NCBI GenBank assembly: GCA_016840385.1
Contig: JAEOSL010000077.1
Coordinates: forward strand, 1 to 16,583
Reading direction: 5' to 3'
Length of the DNA: 16,583 bases
DNA from: Candidatus Thorarchaeota archaeon
GTDB taxonomy: Archaea > Asgardarchaeota > Thorarchaeia > Thorarchaeales > Thorarchaeaceae
Shown: positions 1-6,622 of the stretch, piece after piece
Layout of the letters: every line of letters begins with the position of its first letter
Numbering within the stretch: position 1 is the first letter of the stretch
Notes under the pieces: model-generated
Told to the model about the DNA's origin: nothing
The model's input: the letters and a program-made list of their open reading frames with translations, nothing else
The model's database searches: none
Program-made: the position numbers and the translations under genes

Positions 1-1359
1 ACCACGAGTTGGTTGTGCTGCAATAACAAGAATTGGATTCGTTGCCAGTTCCCTAGCGACAACTACTTTCTGCTGGTTACCACCAGAGAGAGTTGATGCT
101 AATGCCTCAACACTGGACAATCGGATAGAATAGTCATGGACAAGTCCTTCAGTACTCTTTCGTATTGCATCTAGAGCAATGATAGAGTGTAGTGGGCCAT
201 CAGCATATGGTTCCTTGTAATGGCTTCCAAGAGCAATATTCTCTGTTATCTTAAAAGGAAGAATAATTCCCCTCTTATGACGGTCTTCTGGAATATGACT
301 CACACCAGATTCTCTAAAATATCTTGCATTTTTTCCTGTGACATCAATATTTCCAACAAGTATCTTACCACTTTTTGGTTTTCGTAGACCAGTTAAAGCT
401 TCGACTAACTCTGTTTGACCATTTCCCTGAACTCCTGCAATTCCAAAAATCTCGCCAGAGCGAACTTCCAAATCTACTCCTTTTATTTTCTCTATATGTC
501 TATTGTCAAAAACGCTTAATTGTTCTACAGAAAGGACAATCTCGCCTGGTGTCTTTGGTTCTTTCTCAGTAGTAAAGAAAACTGGACGACCAACCATCAT
601 CTGCGCTAATTCCTTTGGATTGGTATCTTCTTTTTCAACCAGACCAACAAGTTCTCCATCTCGCAGAACACAGATTCTATCACAAAGAGCTATCGACTCA
701 CGAAGCTTGTGAGTAATTAGTATGATTGTTTTTCCAGCATTAACAAATTCTTTTAGCGTGACAAATAATTCATCCACTTCATGTGGGGTCAACACAGCGG
801 TGGGCTCATCAAGAATCAAAATTTCAGCCTCACGATAGAGCATTTTGATGATCTCAACTCGTTGCTGCAGTCCTACTGATAAATCGAAAATCTTTGCATC
901 TGGATCCACAGGCAGTCCATTCTCATCACCAATTTCTCTGATTCTCTTCGCTGCAGTTTTGAAATCTATTGGTAACATAGACCCGAATAGCGAACCTGCA
1001 GGAATGCTTGCAATATCCATTTTTTTAAGAATTGGTTCAAGTCCAAGGACAACATTTTCAGTTACAGTAAGAACAGGTACAAGTTTGAAATGTTGATGGA
1101 CCATTCCAACACCACGGAATATCGCATCCTGAGGAGACTTCAGGTCAACTTCTTCACCATTAATGGTAATCTTCCCTTCATCAGGTTTTAAAAGACCGTA
1201 GAGAATATTCATGAGGGTACTCTTACCAGCTCCGTTTTCGCCAAGAAGCCCTAGGACCTCTCCCTTTCGAACCTTTAAGGTGACATCTTTGTTTGCTTGG
1301 ACGCCACCTGGAAATATTTTTGTAATACCTTCAAGTTCTACAGCATACTCCGAACTCAT
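1..1359 (-). CDS. BMP/nucleoside-type ABC transporter ATP-binding protein, two ATPase domains (3' end cut by window)
   Basis: This gene encodes the energising subunit of a sugar/nucleoside-type ABC importer (RbsA/YufO class), in which two ATPase domains are fused in one chain. I translated 453 codons from the ATG at 1359. The first domain has Walker A GENGAGKST (residues 40-48), signature LSVGLQQR (160-167) and Walker B ending DEPTA (184-188). The second has a degenerate Walker A, GIAGVQGNGQTEL (306-318), without the lysine, as is normal for this class, and signature LSGGNQQK (424-431). The frame stays open to base 1, ending in AAQPTRG at the second Walker B, so roughly 50-70 residues are missing against the usual ~510. 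A GAGG SD at 1368-1371 lies 8 nt before the ATG. The upstream BMP gene on the same strand supplies the substrate-binding protein. The permeases are expected beyond base 1. Nucleoside specificity is inferred from the family only. Confidence 0.95.
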   Translation of the reverse strand, partial: MSSEYAVELEGITKIFPGGVQANKDVTLKVRKGEVLGLLGENGAGKSTLMNILYGLLKPDEGKITINGEEVDLKSPQDAIFRGVGMVHQHFKLVPVLTVTENVVLGLEPILKKMDIASIPAGSLFGSMLPIDFKTAAKRIREIGDENGLPVDPDAKIFDLSVGLQQRVEIIKMLYREAEILILDEPTAVLTPHEVDELFVTLKEFVNAGKTIILITHKLRESIALCDRICVLRDGELVGLVEKEDTNPKELAQMMVGRPVFFTTEKEPKTPGEIVLSVEQLSVFDNRHIEKIKGVDLEVRSGEIFGIAGVQGNGQTELVEALTGLRKPKSGKILVGNIDVTGKNARYFRESGVSHIPEDRHKRGIILPFKITENIALGSHYKEPYADGPLHSIIALDAIRKSTEGLVHDYSIRLSSVEALASTLSGGNQQKVVVARELATNPILVIAAQPTRG

Positions 1360-1437
1360 GATAATAGCCTCTGATACAGAATGCAAATAGTCAAGGATGC
1401 AACCTGAATTCGCATTTCTAATTTACAAGATTATCAT

Positions 1438-1447
1438 ACTATTTAAT
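1438..1447 (-). promoter_or_regulatory. Possible TATA-like box for the ABC ATPase gene
   Basis: Read on the minus strand, GATTAAATAG resembles an archaeal TATA box and lies about 80 nt upstream of the ATPase start, just downstream of the BMP terminator hairpin. It would give the ATPase its own transcript in addition to read-through from the BMP gene. The prediction is by eye only. Confidence 0.3.
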
Positions 1448-1470
1448 CCTACTATCAAAAGAGATGAATG

Positions 1471-1503
1471 AAAAAAAGAATAAGAAGAGGGGCGAACCCC
1501 TCT
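1471..1503 (-). terminator. Hairpin with TTCG loop and T7 tract after the BMP gene
   Basis: On the minus strand a perfect 7-bp stem AGAGGGG/CCCCTCT (1486-1503) closes a TTCG tetraloop and is followed after 8 nt by seven T (1471-1477). It begins 23 nt after the stop codon of the BMP gene. It probably ends or attenuates the transcript between the abundant binding protein and the ATPase, a usual way of setting subunit ratios in ABC operons. Confidence 0.7.
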
Positions 1504-1526
1504 AATTACATTATAGCAACCAATTA

Positions 1527-2639
1527 TTAAAGCCAGTAGATTGCATCAGGAATTATTATGGTTCCAGCAATAATGTCATCCTTGAATTCTTCAACAGCAG
1601 TGATGATTGCGGGATCTAGGGTCAATAGATCTTCATTGACTTCATAGCCTACTCCACCATTTACCAAATTAAAGGAATAGAGGAGGGCGTAACCAGTGTT
1701 CCAGGTACCATCTTCAACCCAATCCTCAATGATGGTGTAAACAGCAACGTCTACACGTTTCAACATTGAAGTGAGACAGAGGGTTGGAGCTACAGGAGTA
1801 GTTGGATCTGCAGTACCGTAGTACATCTGAGGAGAGTCGACACCTATGCACCAGAGTGGTACACTGGAAGCAGGGTCCTTATCTTTGACGCTGTCAAAGA
1901 CACCTAGACCTGCACGACCAGCTGCTGCAAAGATGATGTCTACATCTGCATCATACATTCCATCAGCAAGGGTTTGACCTGCTACATCATCAGTAAAGCT
2001 AAGTGAGTAACCCACCGAAACGTTAGCTAAGATGTTAGCAGTACCGTTAAGCATTGGATTCATATATCCAGCACCAAAGACATAACCAGCTGCAAACTTG
2101 TTGATCAATGCAATGTCAAACCCACCCATGAAACCAATCTTGTCGGTTGTGGTGGTCATACCAGCAATTGCACCTACAAGGGCTGAACCCTCGTGCTCGT
2201 CAAAGAGCAATGATGCAACATTAGGATAGACAATTGGGTCAATGAACATATCAACAATTGCGAATTTTTGAGAAGTAGATTCGTTTGCAACAGTTTGCAA
2301 TGCATCTTCTTGATCAAATCCTATTGCTATGATTAAGTCAAAGGGTTCGATATAATTAGTATGCTCCGCGAATCCTCTCAAGAATCCTTCATAATCTGAC
2401 ACCGCCGTAGGCTCAGCCCACGTAAATGTGATTCCAAAATCGTCAGCTGCATCGTCTAAACCAGACATTACACCATCGTTGAAGCTTTTATCTCCCAAAC
2501 CACCTGTGGCAAATACCACAGCAACATCGTAAGGATTAGTTTGAGGACCGAAGGGGTTGAACATAATAACGTAAGCCCCTACGCTAGCAACACCGATAAT
2601 GACAATAACTATGACAGCTAGAGTACCTTTACTTGCCAT
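1527..2639 (-). CDS. BMP family (PnrA-like) ABC transporter substrate-binding protein
   Basis: The predicted 370-residue protein is the extracytoplasmic binding protein of the importer whose ATPase lies downstream. Residues about 6-26 form a single hydrophobic segment without a lipobox cysteine, so it is probably held on the outer face of the membrane by an uncleaved anchor or a cleaved signal. The motif GGLGDKSFND (46-55) is the hallmark of the BMP/PnrA-like family, whose characterised members bind purine nucleosides. The C-terminal stretch around LDPAIITAVEEFKDDIIAGTI also matches the family. I chose the ATG at 2639 because AAGGTGA (2647-2653) ends 7 nt before it. A TTG six codons upstream is in frame, but it would overlap this SD. 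A perfect inverted repeat lies just upstream in the leader, and a terminator hairpin follows the stop. The ligand is not determined by the sequence. Confidence 0.93.
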   Translation of the reverse strand: MASKGTLAVIVIVIIGVASVGAYVIMFNPFGPQTNPYDVAVVFATGGLGDKSFNDGVMSGLDDAADDFGITFTWAEPTAVSDYEGFLRGFAEHTNYIEPFDLIIAIGFDQEDALQTVANESTSQKFAIVDMFIDPIVYPNVASLLFDEHEGSALVGAIAGMTTTTDKIGFMGGFDIALINKFAAGYVFGAGYMNPMLNGTANILANVSVGYSLSFTDDVAGQTLADGMYDADVDIIFAAAGRAGLGVFDSVKDKDPASSVPLWCIGVDSPQMYYGTADPTTPVAPTLCLTSMLKRVDVAVYTIIEDWVEDGTWNTGYALLYSFNLVNGGVGYEVNEDLLTLDPAIITAVEEFKDDIIAGTIIIPDAIYWL

Positions 2640-2657
2640 TTTTTTTTCACCTTGCAA

Positions 2658-2674
2658 GGTTCATAAATTGAACC
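2658..2674. promoter_or_regulatory. Perfect inverted repeat upstream of the BMP gene (operator or leader hairpin)
   Basis: GGTTCA-TAAAT-TGAACC is a perfect 6-bp inverted repeat with a 5-nt spacer, placed 19-35 nt upstream of the BMP start codon and directly before its SD (2647-2653). It could be a binding site for a dimeric repressor, or a small hairpin in the mRNA leader affecting ribosome access. No regulator can be assigned from the sequence. Confidence 0.5.
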
Positions 2675-2730
2675 AAACATGGGTATCTATCAGTAAACAC
2701 CCAATGCTTCTTCTATGGAATACACGCGCC

Positions 2731-2738
2731 TTAAAAAA
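2731..2738 (-). promoter_or_regulatory. TATA-like box for the BMP transporter operon
   Basis: Read on the minus strand, TTTTTTAA preceded by CGGG is a plausible archaeal TATA/BRE element. A start site about 25 nt downstream would give a leader of roughly 65-70 nt that contains the GGTTCA inverted repeat and the SD. Confidence 0.35.
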
Positions 2739-3006
2739 CCCGCTGATTTCAGTGAATTAATTGATACTTATTATGACAATTCACTATTGTTGATAATTAC
2801 TATTTGAGATACGCAATATGAAAATAGAATTGCATATTTTGTTACAATAAGAAAGTGAAAAGAGAGCCACTATGGAGACCTTTATTTTCTTAATAGTTTA
2901 GTAATAATTAGGTTTACTTAGATATCTGTTAAAGTAACACGTTGTGGTCCTGTTTTGCGACCCTCTGTTGTGACCTCAAGGTGAGAGCCTGCGTGGTGTG
3001 TCTTGA

Positions 3007-3013
3007 TTATATA
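3007..3013 (+). promoter_or_regulatory. TATA-like box for the winged-helix membrane protein gene
   Basis: TTATATA is centred 36 nt upstream of the ATG at 3046. That would place the transcript start within about 10 nt of the start codon. There is no SD-like sequence, which fits a leaderless or nearly leaderless mRNA. Confidence 0.5.
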
Positions 3014-3045
3014 GATACTAGAGTTTAATATTGATGTGAGAAAGT

Positions 3046-3519
3046 ATGGTTATCGATCACAAATCGCCCAATAATGATGATCTAAAAACTAGATTATATG
3101 AGACCGTTGCAGTCGGAAAGGTCAGTTCTCTTGAAATGATCAGTAATCTTACTGGATTGGAAGAAGATCTTGTGCGTGAAGCTATAGAAGAGCTAGTTAC
3201 TGAAGGCTCCTTAGAAGGCGCATTTACAGAGGATGGAAAACGGTTCTTCCTATCAAATGTGAAGACTTCTGATGCTCCAGTCGCTGCTGCTCGTGATCCT
3301 GGATTGGAAATCAAGAAGGTGGACACCAAGAACGCGATATATGTAGGAATCACTGGTGTAGCCATGTTAATTTTAGGACAGATTCTACGTAGTCTTGTTG
3401 CAATTCATCCTGGGATGGAAAATGCAGGTGTAACTTTCTTCATGATAGGTTTGGTTATACTGATTGTGGGATGGTATCAATATAGTCGACTTGAGCCACC
3501 AACAAATATCAGAGTTTAG
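3046..3519 (+). CDS. Winged-helix domain protein with two C-terminal membrane helices
   Basis: I do not recognise a named family. The 157-residue protein has an N-terminal winged-helix-like region (about residues 10-70). It runs VSSLEMISNLTGLEEDLVREAIEELV and then a wing-like stretch with EGAFTEDGKRFFL, typical of a DNA- or protein-binding winged helix. After a charged linker (about 75-93) come two hydrophobic helices, around 95-118 and 128-147, ending in a short basic tail. This suggests a membrane-tethered regulator or an adaptor using a winged helix for protein contacts. It is transcribed alone from a TATA-like box at 3007-3013 and diverges from the BMP operon, so it might act on that operon, but this is only positional. 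A GC-rich hairpin follows 16 nt after the stop. Confidence 0.8.
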   Translation: MVIDHKSPNNDDLKTRLYETVAVGKVSSLEMISNLTGLEEDLVREAIEELVTEGSLEGAFTEDGKRFFLSNVKTSDAPVAAARDPGLEIKKVDTKNAIYVGITGVAMLILGQILRSLVAIHPGMENAGVTFFMIGLVILIVGWYQYSRLEPPTNIRV

Positions 3520-3535
3520 TTTCAGAGAATTTCAG

Positions 3536-3556
3536 CCGTGTGCTTAGAGTGCACGG
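3536..3556 (+). terminator. Stem-loop after the winged-helix membrane protein gene
   Basis: CCGTGTGC and GTGCACGG form an 8-bp stem (two G-T wobbles) around a TTAGA loop, starting 17 nt after the stop codon. There is no T run after it, only a mildly pyrimidine-rich stretch, so it may be a terminator, an RNA-stability element or an operator for the next gene. Confidence 0.35.
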
Positions 3557-3610
3557 TGTAATTCTATCTCTAGGAAACCTGATATGGTCATTCGTTAGTA
3601 GTACAATACT

Positions 3611-4066
3611 ATGATAGATGAGAGTGTAGCACTAGCGAAGGAGTATTTCTCTGGAAAATACAATTGTTCTCAGTCTGCAATGAAGGCCATTCTTGTTGGA
3701 ATGAAAATGGATTTCGATCAAATTGTACCTCTTGCTGCGGGATTAGGAGCTGGTGTCGCACACGAAGGTAATGTATGTGGAGCTGTTTCTGGTGCCATAG
3801 CTGCACTCGGTGTGATAGAAAGCAAAGTGCACACTGATGTACTCGAACAAAAAGAAGCCGCATACACCTCGGGAGAGGAATTAGTCCGCAGATTCAAAAT
3901 GAAGAACGAATCTATACTGTGCAATCATCTTACGGGAATTGAAATGGCTGATCTAAAAGCTCGGAAAGATGCAATGAAAGATGGAATTTTTAGCAAGCTT
4001 TGTCCTACATTTGTATCAGATGCAGTGAGAATCGCTCTGGAAATTGCAACACAAGAAAAGGATTGA
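3611..4066 (+). CDS. C_GCAxxG_C_C family protein
   Basis: The 151-residue protein matches the C_GCAxxG_C_C family, which is found in anaerobes and carries four conserved cysteines thought to bind a cofactor or act in redox. The cysteines are visible at C19 (in YNCSQ), C56 (in GNVCGAVSGAI), C104 (in ILCNHL) and C131 (in KLCPTF). The glycine-rich block GLGAGVAHEGNVCG is at about 44-57. It is predicted to be soluble; I see no signal peptide or heme motif. The ATG at 3611 lacks an SD, with only a weak TATA-like sequence (around 3581), so the mRNA may be leaderless. The oxidoreductase gene begins 6 nt after its stop, so the two are almost certainly co-transcribed and may work on the same redox step. 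The biochemical role of the family is unknown. Confidence 0.9.
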   Translation: MIDESVALAKEYFSGKYNCSQSAMKAILVGMKMDFDQIVPLAAGLGAGVAHEGNVCGAVSGAIAALGVIESKVHTDVLEQKEAAYTSGEELVRRFKMKNESILCNHLTGIEMADLKARKDAMKDGIFSKLCPTFVSDAVRIALEIATQEKD

Positions 4067-4072
4067 AACATT

Positions 4073-5017
4073 ATGGAATTTGGTGTTCAGATAGAACCTC
4101 AATTTGGTTTTGAATACGAAGATATCTCTAAGATTGGAAAGAATGCTCTTGAGAACGGATTCAATACATTGTGGTTTTCAGATCATTTCATGCTAGATGC
4201 AGATGCGACAGATAAGGTCTTGCTAGATCCTTGGCTTGTTATGACTGCAATTGTAAGAGAATTCAAAGAACTCAAGGTTGGGAGTTTAGTATTCTGTAAC
4301 AGTTATCGTAATCCTGCTCTTCACGCAAAAATGGCTGCAACTCTAGATGTCTTATCAGGAGGGCGGTTGGAGTTCGGGATCGGGGCCGGCTGGAAACGAC
4401 TGGATTACAAAGCATATGGATATGATTTCCCAGACTTTCCCACAAGAGCAGAGCAACTGATTGAAGCAATCCAAATCATTAGGGGTGCTTGGACAGAGAA
4501 CAAGTACTCTTTCAGTGGGAAACACTACACAGTTGAGAATCTTGTTTCATTTCCAAAACCGATTCAGAAGCCTCATCCAAAAATATGGGTCGGATCAAAC
4601 ATGGGCGGTCCAAGAATGATTGAGCTGGCTGCGAGATATGGTGATGGTATCAATGTTGCATGGGGCTTCACACCTACACAGACTCAGGATATTTTCAATC
4701 AGTTACATGATTTCGCTGAGAAACATGGTAGAAAGCCAGAATCAATTGGAAAATCAGTCGGGTGCTGGTCTAGAATACTGAAATCAGATTCCGAGATGGA
4801 GGAGAAGATAAAATCAGGAGCAAAGTCTAGGGGAGTTTCTGAGGATGCATATCGGAAGAGGGTTAAAACCTCACTCTGGGGCACTCCTGAGATTGTCGCA
4901 GAGAGGCTATCTCAGTATAGAGAACAGGGTGTTTCTCATATCATTTTGATGTTCCCCTATGGTGAGAAGAGAGAACAGATAGCTCTCTTTGGTGAGAAAG
5001 TCCTTCCACTACTCTAG
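4073..5017 (+). CDS. LLM-class (luciferase-like) F420-dependent-type oxidoreductase
   Basis: The 314-residue protein belongs to the bacterial-luciferase-like superfamily, whose archaeal members generally use coenzyme F420 for hydride transfer. The TIM-barrel pattern is complete. It has FNTLWFSDHFML early, GSLVFCNSYRNPALHAKMAATLD with GGRLEFGIGAGW (about residues 97-108), and the arginine-containing segment FPTRAEQLIEAIQII. The substrate-side segments PKIWVGSNMGGPRMIELAARYGDGIN and a C-terminal GTPEIVAERL follow. Length is normal for the family. It starts 6 nt after the C_GCAxxG_C_C gene, so it is the second gene of a two-gene operon. Its stop codon TAG (5015-5017) overlaps by 4 bp the stop of the convergent ArsR-fusion gene. 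The substrate cannot be read from the sequence, and FMN instead of F420 remains possible. Confidence 0.92.
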   Translation: MEFGVQIEPQFGFEYEDISKIGKNALENGFNTLWFSDHFMLDADATDKVLLDPWLVMTAIVREFKELKVGSLVFCNSYRNPALHAKMAATLDVLSGGRLEFGIGAGWKRLDYKAYGYDFPDFPTRAEQLIEAIQIIRGAWTENKYSFSGKHYTVENLVSFPKPIQKPHPKIWVGSNMGGPRMIELAARYGDGINVAWGFTPTQTQDIFNQLHDFAEKHGRKPESIGKSVGCWSRILKSDSEMEEKIKSGAKSRGVSEDAYRKRVKTSLWGTPEIVAERLSQYREQGVSHIILMFPYGEKREQIALFGEKVLPLL

Positions 5018-6357
5018 CTACTGAGTGCTTCAACGATTGGTTTCAGTGAATCGAGACCCTGCTCTTCTGCGTTCCTAGCTGTTTTTAGAGATTCAACAGT
5101 TTTACTCGTTCGATCATCAATACCCAATGATTTGTTTTCTAGACCTATGGTGAAAGGATAATCCTTAGAAACACTCTCAAGATTAGCTGCGACCATCTCG
5201 TATTGCTTTCGTGCATTGTCAATCAACGTTCTGACATCATCACTGACATGCTTTCTTGCTTCTTTCAAAAATTGAGCAGCGAATTTCCTGCATTCAGCCC
5301 AGACTCCAGCATTGTATGCATGTCCCATTGCTACAGCGGAACCATCCTCTATTGCTGATATCCACCAATCATAGCCCTTGAGTCCTGAACGATAGTTTGG
5401 ATAAAATATATCCTCAGGGTTAGTAGAATGATGTAGAGATTTCTCTAGTGCCTCCTTTATTGCTTTTACAGGATCTGCAGTATCACTAGGATGCACAGAA
5501 TACATTTCAAGAATTCCGATTCCAGTATTTCCTAGGTCCCGCCATGGTTTTGGGCCCTTTCCATCCTCACATCCGGGTCCTGAATAATGATATCCAACAT
5601 CGTCATAACCATTGACATTGTAGAACTCAGGAGCTTCAAGTTCCCAACCATAGCAAGGAATCTCGTTGTCTATGCATTCTTTTGCATGGTTCCAAGCTTT
5701 TTCTTGCAGTCTTGGAAACTCTGGGTTTGCTTTGACTGCAAATATTCCATCAATTTTGTAACCCAAATTGGATGAGAGCTCATACAACATCATGGTTCTC
5801 CAAGCTGTTGGACCACTAGGACAGAGGTCTTTTGCAATATTGATAACGAATGCATGACCAGTTCCACCATAGATCCACGCTGGAGAAATTTTCTGCTTGA
5901 GATACTTCAGAGAAGCTTCAATTGCACCTAGATGTGAAACCCATCGTGGTTTCCACTTTAATTTCTTCATGATTACCAAATCATTTCCTCCTTGCTTTGC
6001 TCTAGAAGCATAAGTTTCGAGTAGTTGCTTACGTTCTAACTGGGTGCGCGTTTTAGATTCAAAATAGGTATGAGTCATTGAGTTATAGAACGAGTGTCCG
6101 TCTTCAGAAAGTGAATATGATCCTCTTTCCATTCTTTGAATCATACCTGTTTCCACAAGTAGATTCAAGTGATTAGCTAAAGCTGTTCTGCTGATACCAA
6201 TATTACGAAGAATAGCAGAATACTCCAGCTGTGACTTGTGAAGTAGTGTTAGGATTTCGATTCTCTTTGGATGGCCTAGAGTTCTCAGTATCTTTGCTAG
6301 ATTCACTTTTGAATCTGCATCTAGTTCTTCAGTTTGACTTCTAGGGGAATCAGACAT
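5014..6357 (-). CDS. ArsR-type winged helix fused to a BtrH/C39-like domain
   Basis: The 447-residue protein starts with an ArsR-like winged helix (about residues 17-95), with LAKILRTLGHPKRIEILTLL and the recognition-helix stretch GISRTALANHLNLLVETGMI. After a linker comes a long domain (about 135-300) resembling the butirosin BtrH N-terminal/C39-like papain fold. It has SHLGAIEASLKYL (141-153), GGTGHAFVINI (164-174), CPSGPTAW (179-186), CYGWEL (235-240) and GYDDVGYHYSGPGC (250-263). The rest (300-447) is helical. The catalytic Cys expected after the first His, and the His before GYDD, do not appear to be present, so it may bind rather than process a ligand. I chose ATG 6357 because GGAGGA (6367-6372) lies 9 nt upstream; the frame is open for another 69 codons. 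It overlaps the oxidoreductase gene tail to tail by 4 bp. The domain assignment is from memory of the family. Confidence 0.8.
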   Translation of the reverse strand: MSDSPRSQTEELDADSKVNLAKILRTLGHPKRIEILTLLHKSQLEYSAILRNIGISRTALANHLNLLVETGMIQRMERGSYSLSEDGHSFYNSMTHTYFESKTRTQLERKQLLETYASRAKQGGNDLVIMKKLKWKPRWVSHLGAIEASLKYLKQKISPAWIYGGTGHAFVINIAKDLCPSGPTAWRTMMLYELSSNLGYKIDGIFAVKANPEFPRLQEKAWNHAKECIDNEIPCYGWELEAPEFYNVNGYDDVGYHYSGPGCEDGKGPKPWRDLGNTGIGILEMYSVHPSDTADPVKAIKEALEKSLHHSTNPEDIFYPNYRSGLKGYDWWISAIEDGSAVAMGHAYNAGVWAECRKFAAQFLKEARKHVSDDVRTLIDNARKQYEMVAANLESVSKDYPFTIGLENKSLGIDDRTSKTVESLKTARNAEEQGLDSLKPIVEALSS

Positions 6358-6366
6358 ATAGAGAAA

Positions 6367-6372
6367 TCCTCC
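6367..6372 (-). promoter_or_regulatory. Shine-Dalgarno deciding the start of the ArsR-fusion gene
   Basis: GGAGGA on the minus strand lies 9 nt before ATG 6357. The reading frame continues upstream to 6564, but that part is AT-rich, unlike an ArsR domain, and contains the promoter. This SD therefore fixes the start at 6357. Confidence 0.8.
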
Positions 6373-6395
6373 ATTTGTTTCATAAATGTGTTCTG

Positions 6396-6411
6396 TAATA
6401 AACCTAATTAT
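6396..6411 (-). promoter_or_regulatory. TATA-like promoter of the ArsR-fusion gene
   Basis: On the minus strand this reads ATAATTAGGTTTATTA, with TTTATTA as a likely TATA box. A start about 25 nt downstream would give a leader of about 15-20 nt that carries the SD. The 13-nt core ATAATTAGGTTTA also occurs at 2904-2916 on the plus strand. Confidence 0.45.
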
Positions 6412-6504
6412 GAATTGAATACCTAATATCTGTGAATAACTTTCGTCTATGATAAGAAAAATACTGATACGCGAATGAAATATGTTATTAGTACATAGTA
6501 TCAC

Positions 6505-6514
6505 TAGGTACCTA
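6505..6514. promoter_or_regulatory. Perfect 10-bp palindrome TAGGTACCTA
   Basis: The palindrome lies about 150 bp upstream of the ArsR-fusion start, between that gene and the MFS terminator. ArsR proteins often bind palindromes upstream of their own genes, so it is a possible operator. The distance to the promoter at 6396-6411 makes this uncertain. Confidence 0.25.
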
Positions 6515-6570
6515 AAACGAGTTAGAGTTAATTTCGTTGGAAAAGTGTATTCTTCCAAGATCATTGAAAC

Positions 6571-6614
6571 AAAAAAAGAGTGGAGAGGAGGAGGGGGGGA
6601 CCCTCCTCACACTC
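6571..6614 (-). terminator. Long hairpin plus T7 terminator after the MFS gene
   Basis: On the minus strand, 8 nt after the MFS stop, an outer 5-bp stem (6578-6582 with 6610-6614) and an inner 8-bp stem GAGGAGGG/CCCTCCTC (6588-6595 with 6601-6608) are formed. Seven T follow directly (6571-6577). This is the strongest intrinsic-type terminator in the window and separates the MFS gene from the ArsR-fusion gene on the same strand. Confidence 0.75.
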
Positions 6615-6622
6615 GATTGAAA

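Larger units (their letters stand above)
2640..3045. other. Divergent intergenic region of 406 bp
   Basis: This is the longest gap between genes in the window, lying between the divergent BMP gene and the winged-helix membrane protein gene. It holds the BMP leader with its SD and inverted repeat (2647-2674), a TATA-like element for BMP (2731-2738), a very AT-rich stretch (about 2755-2935), and a clearly GC-richer island (about 2936-3004). The TATA box for the plus-strand gene follows at 3007-3013. I found no convincing reading frame or tRNA in it. Confidence 0.6.

Noticed and set aside
375..1096. Plus-strand frames within the ABC ATPase region
   Set aside because: They are shadows; the minus-strand frame carries all ATPase motifs.
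2939..3004. tRNA-like sequence in the GC-richer island
   Set aside because: I found no T-loop, acceptor stem or cloverleaf; only short partial stems are possible.
3057..3365. Minus-strand frame inside the winged-helix membrane protein gene
   Set aside because: It is a serine-rich shadow of the plus-strand gene without start signals.
6358..6564. 69-codon N-terminal extension of the ArsR-fusion reading frame
   Set aside because: The frame is open, but GGAGGA lies 9 nt before ATG 6357, the promoter-like box is inside the extension, and the translated sequence is unlike an ArsR N-terminus.
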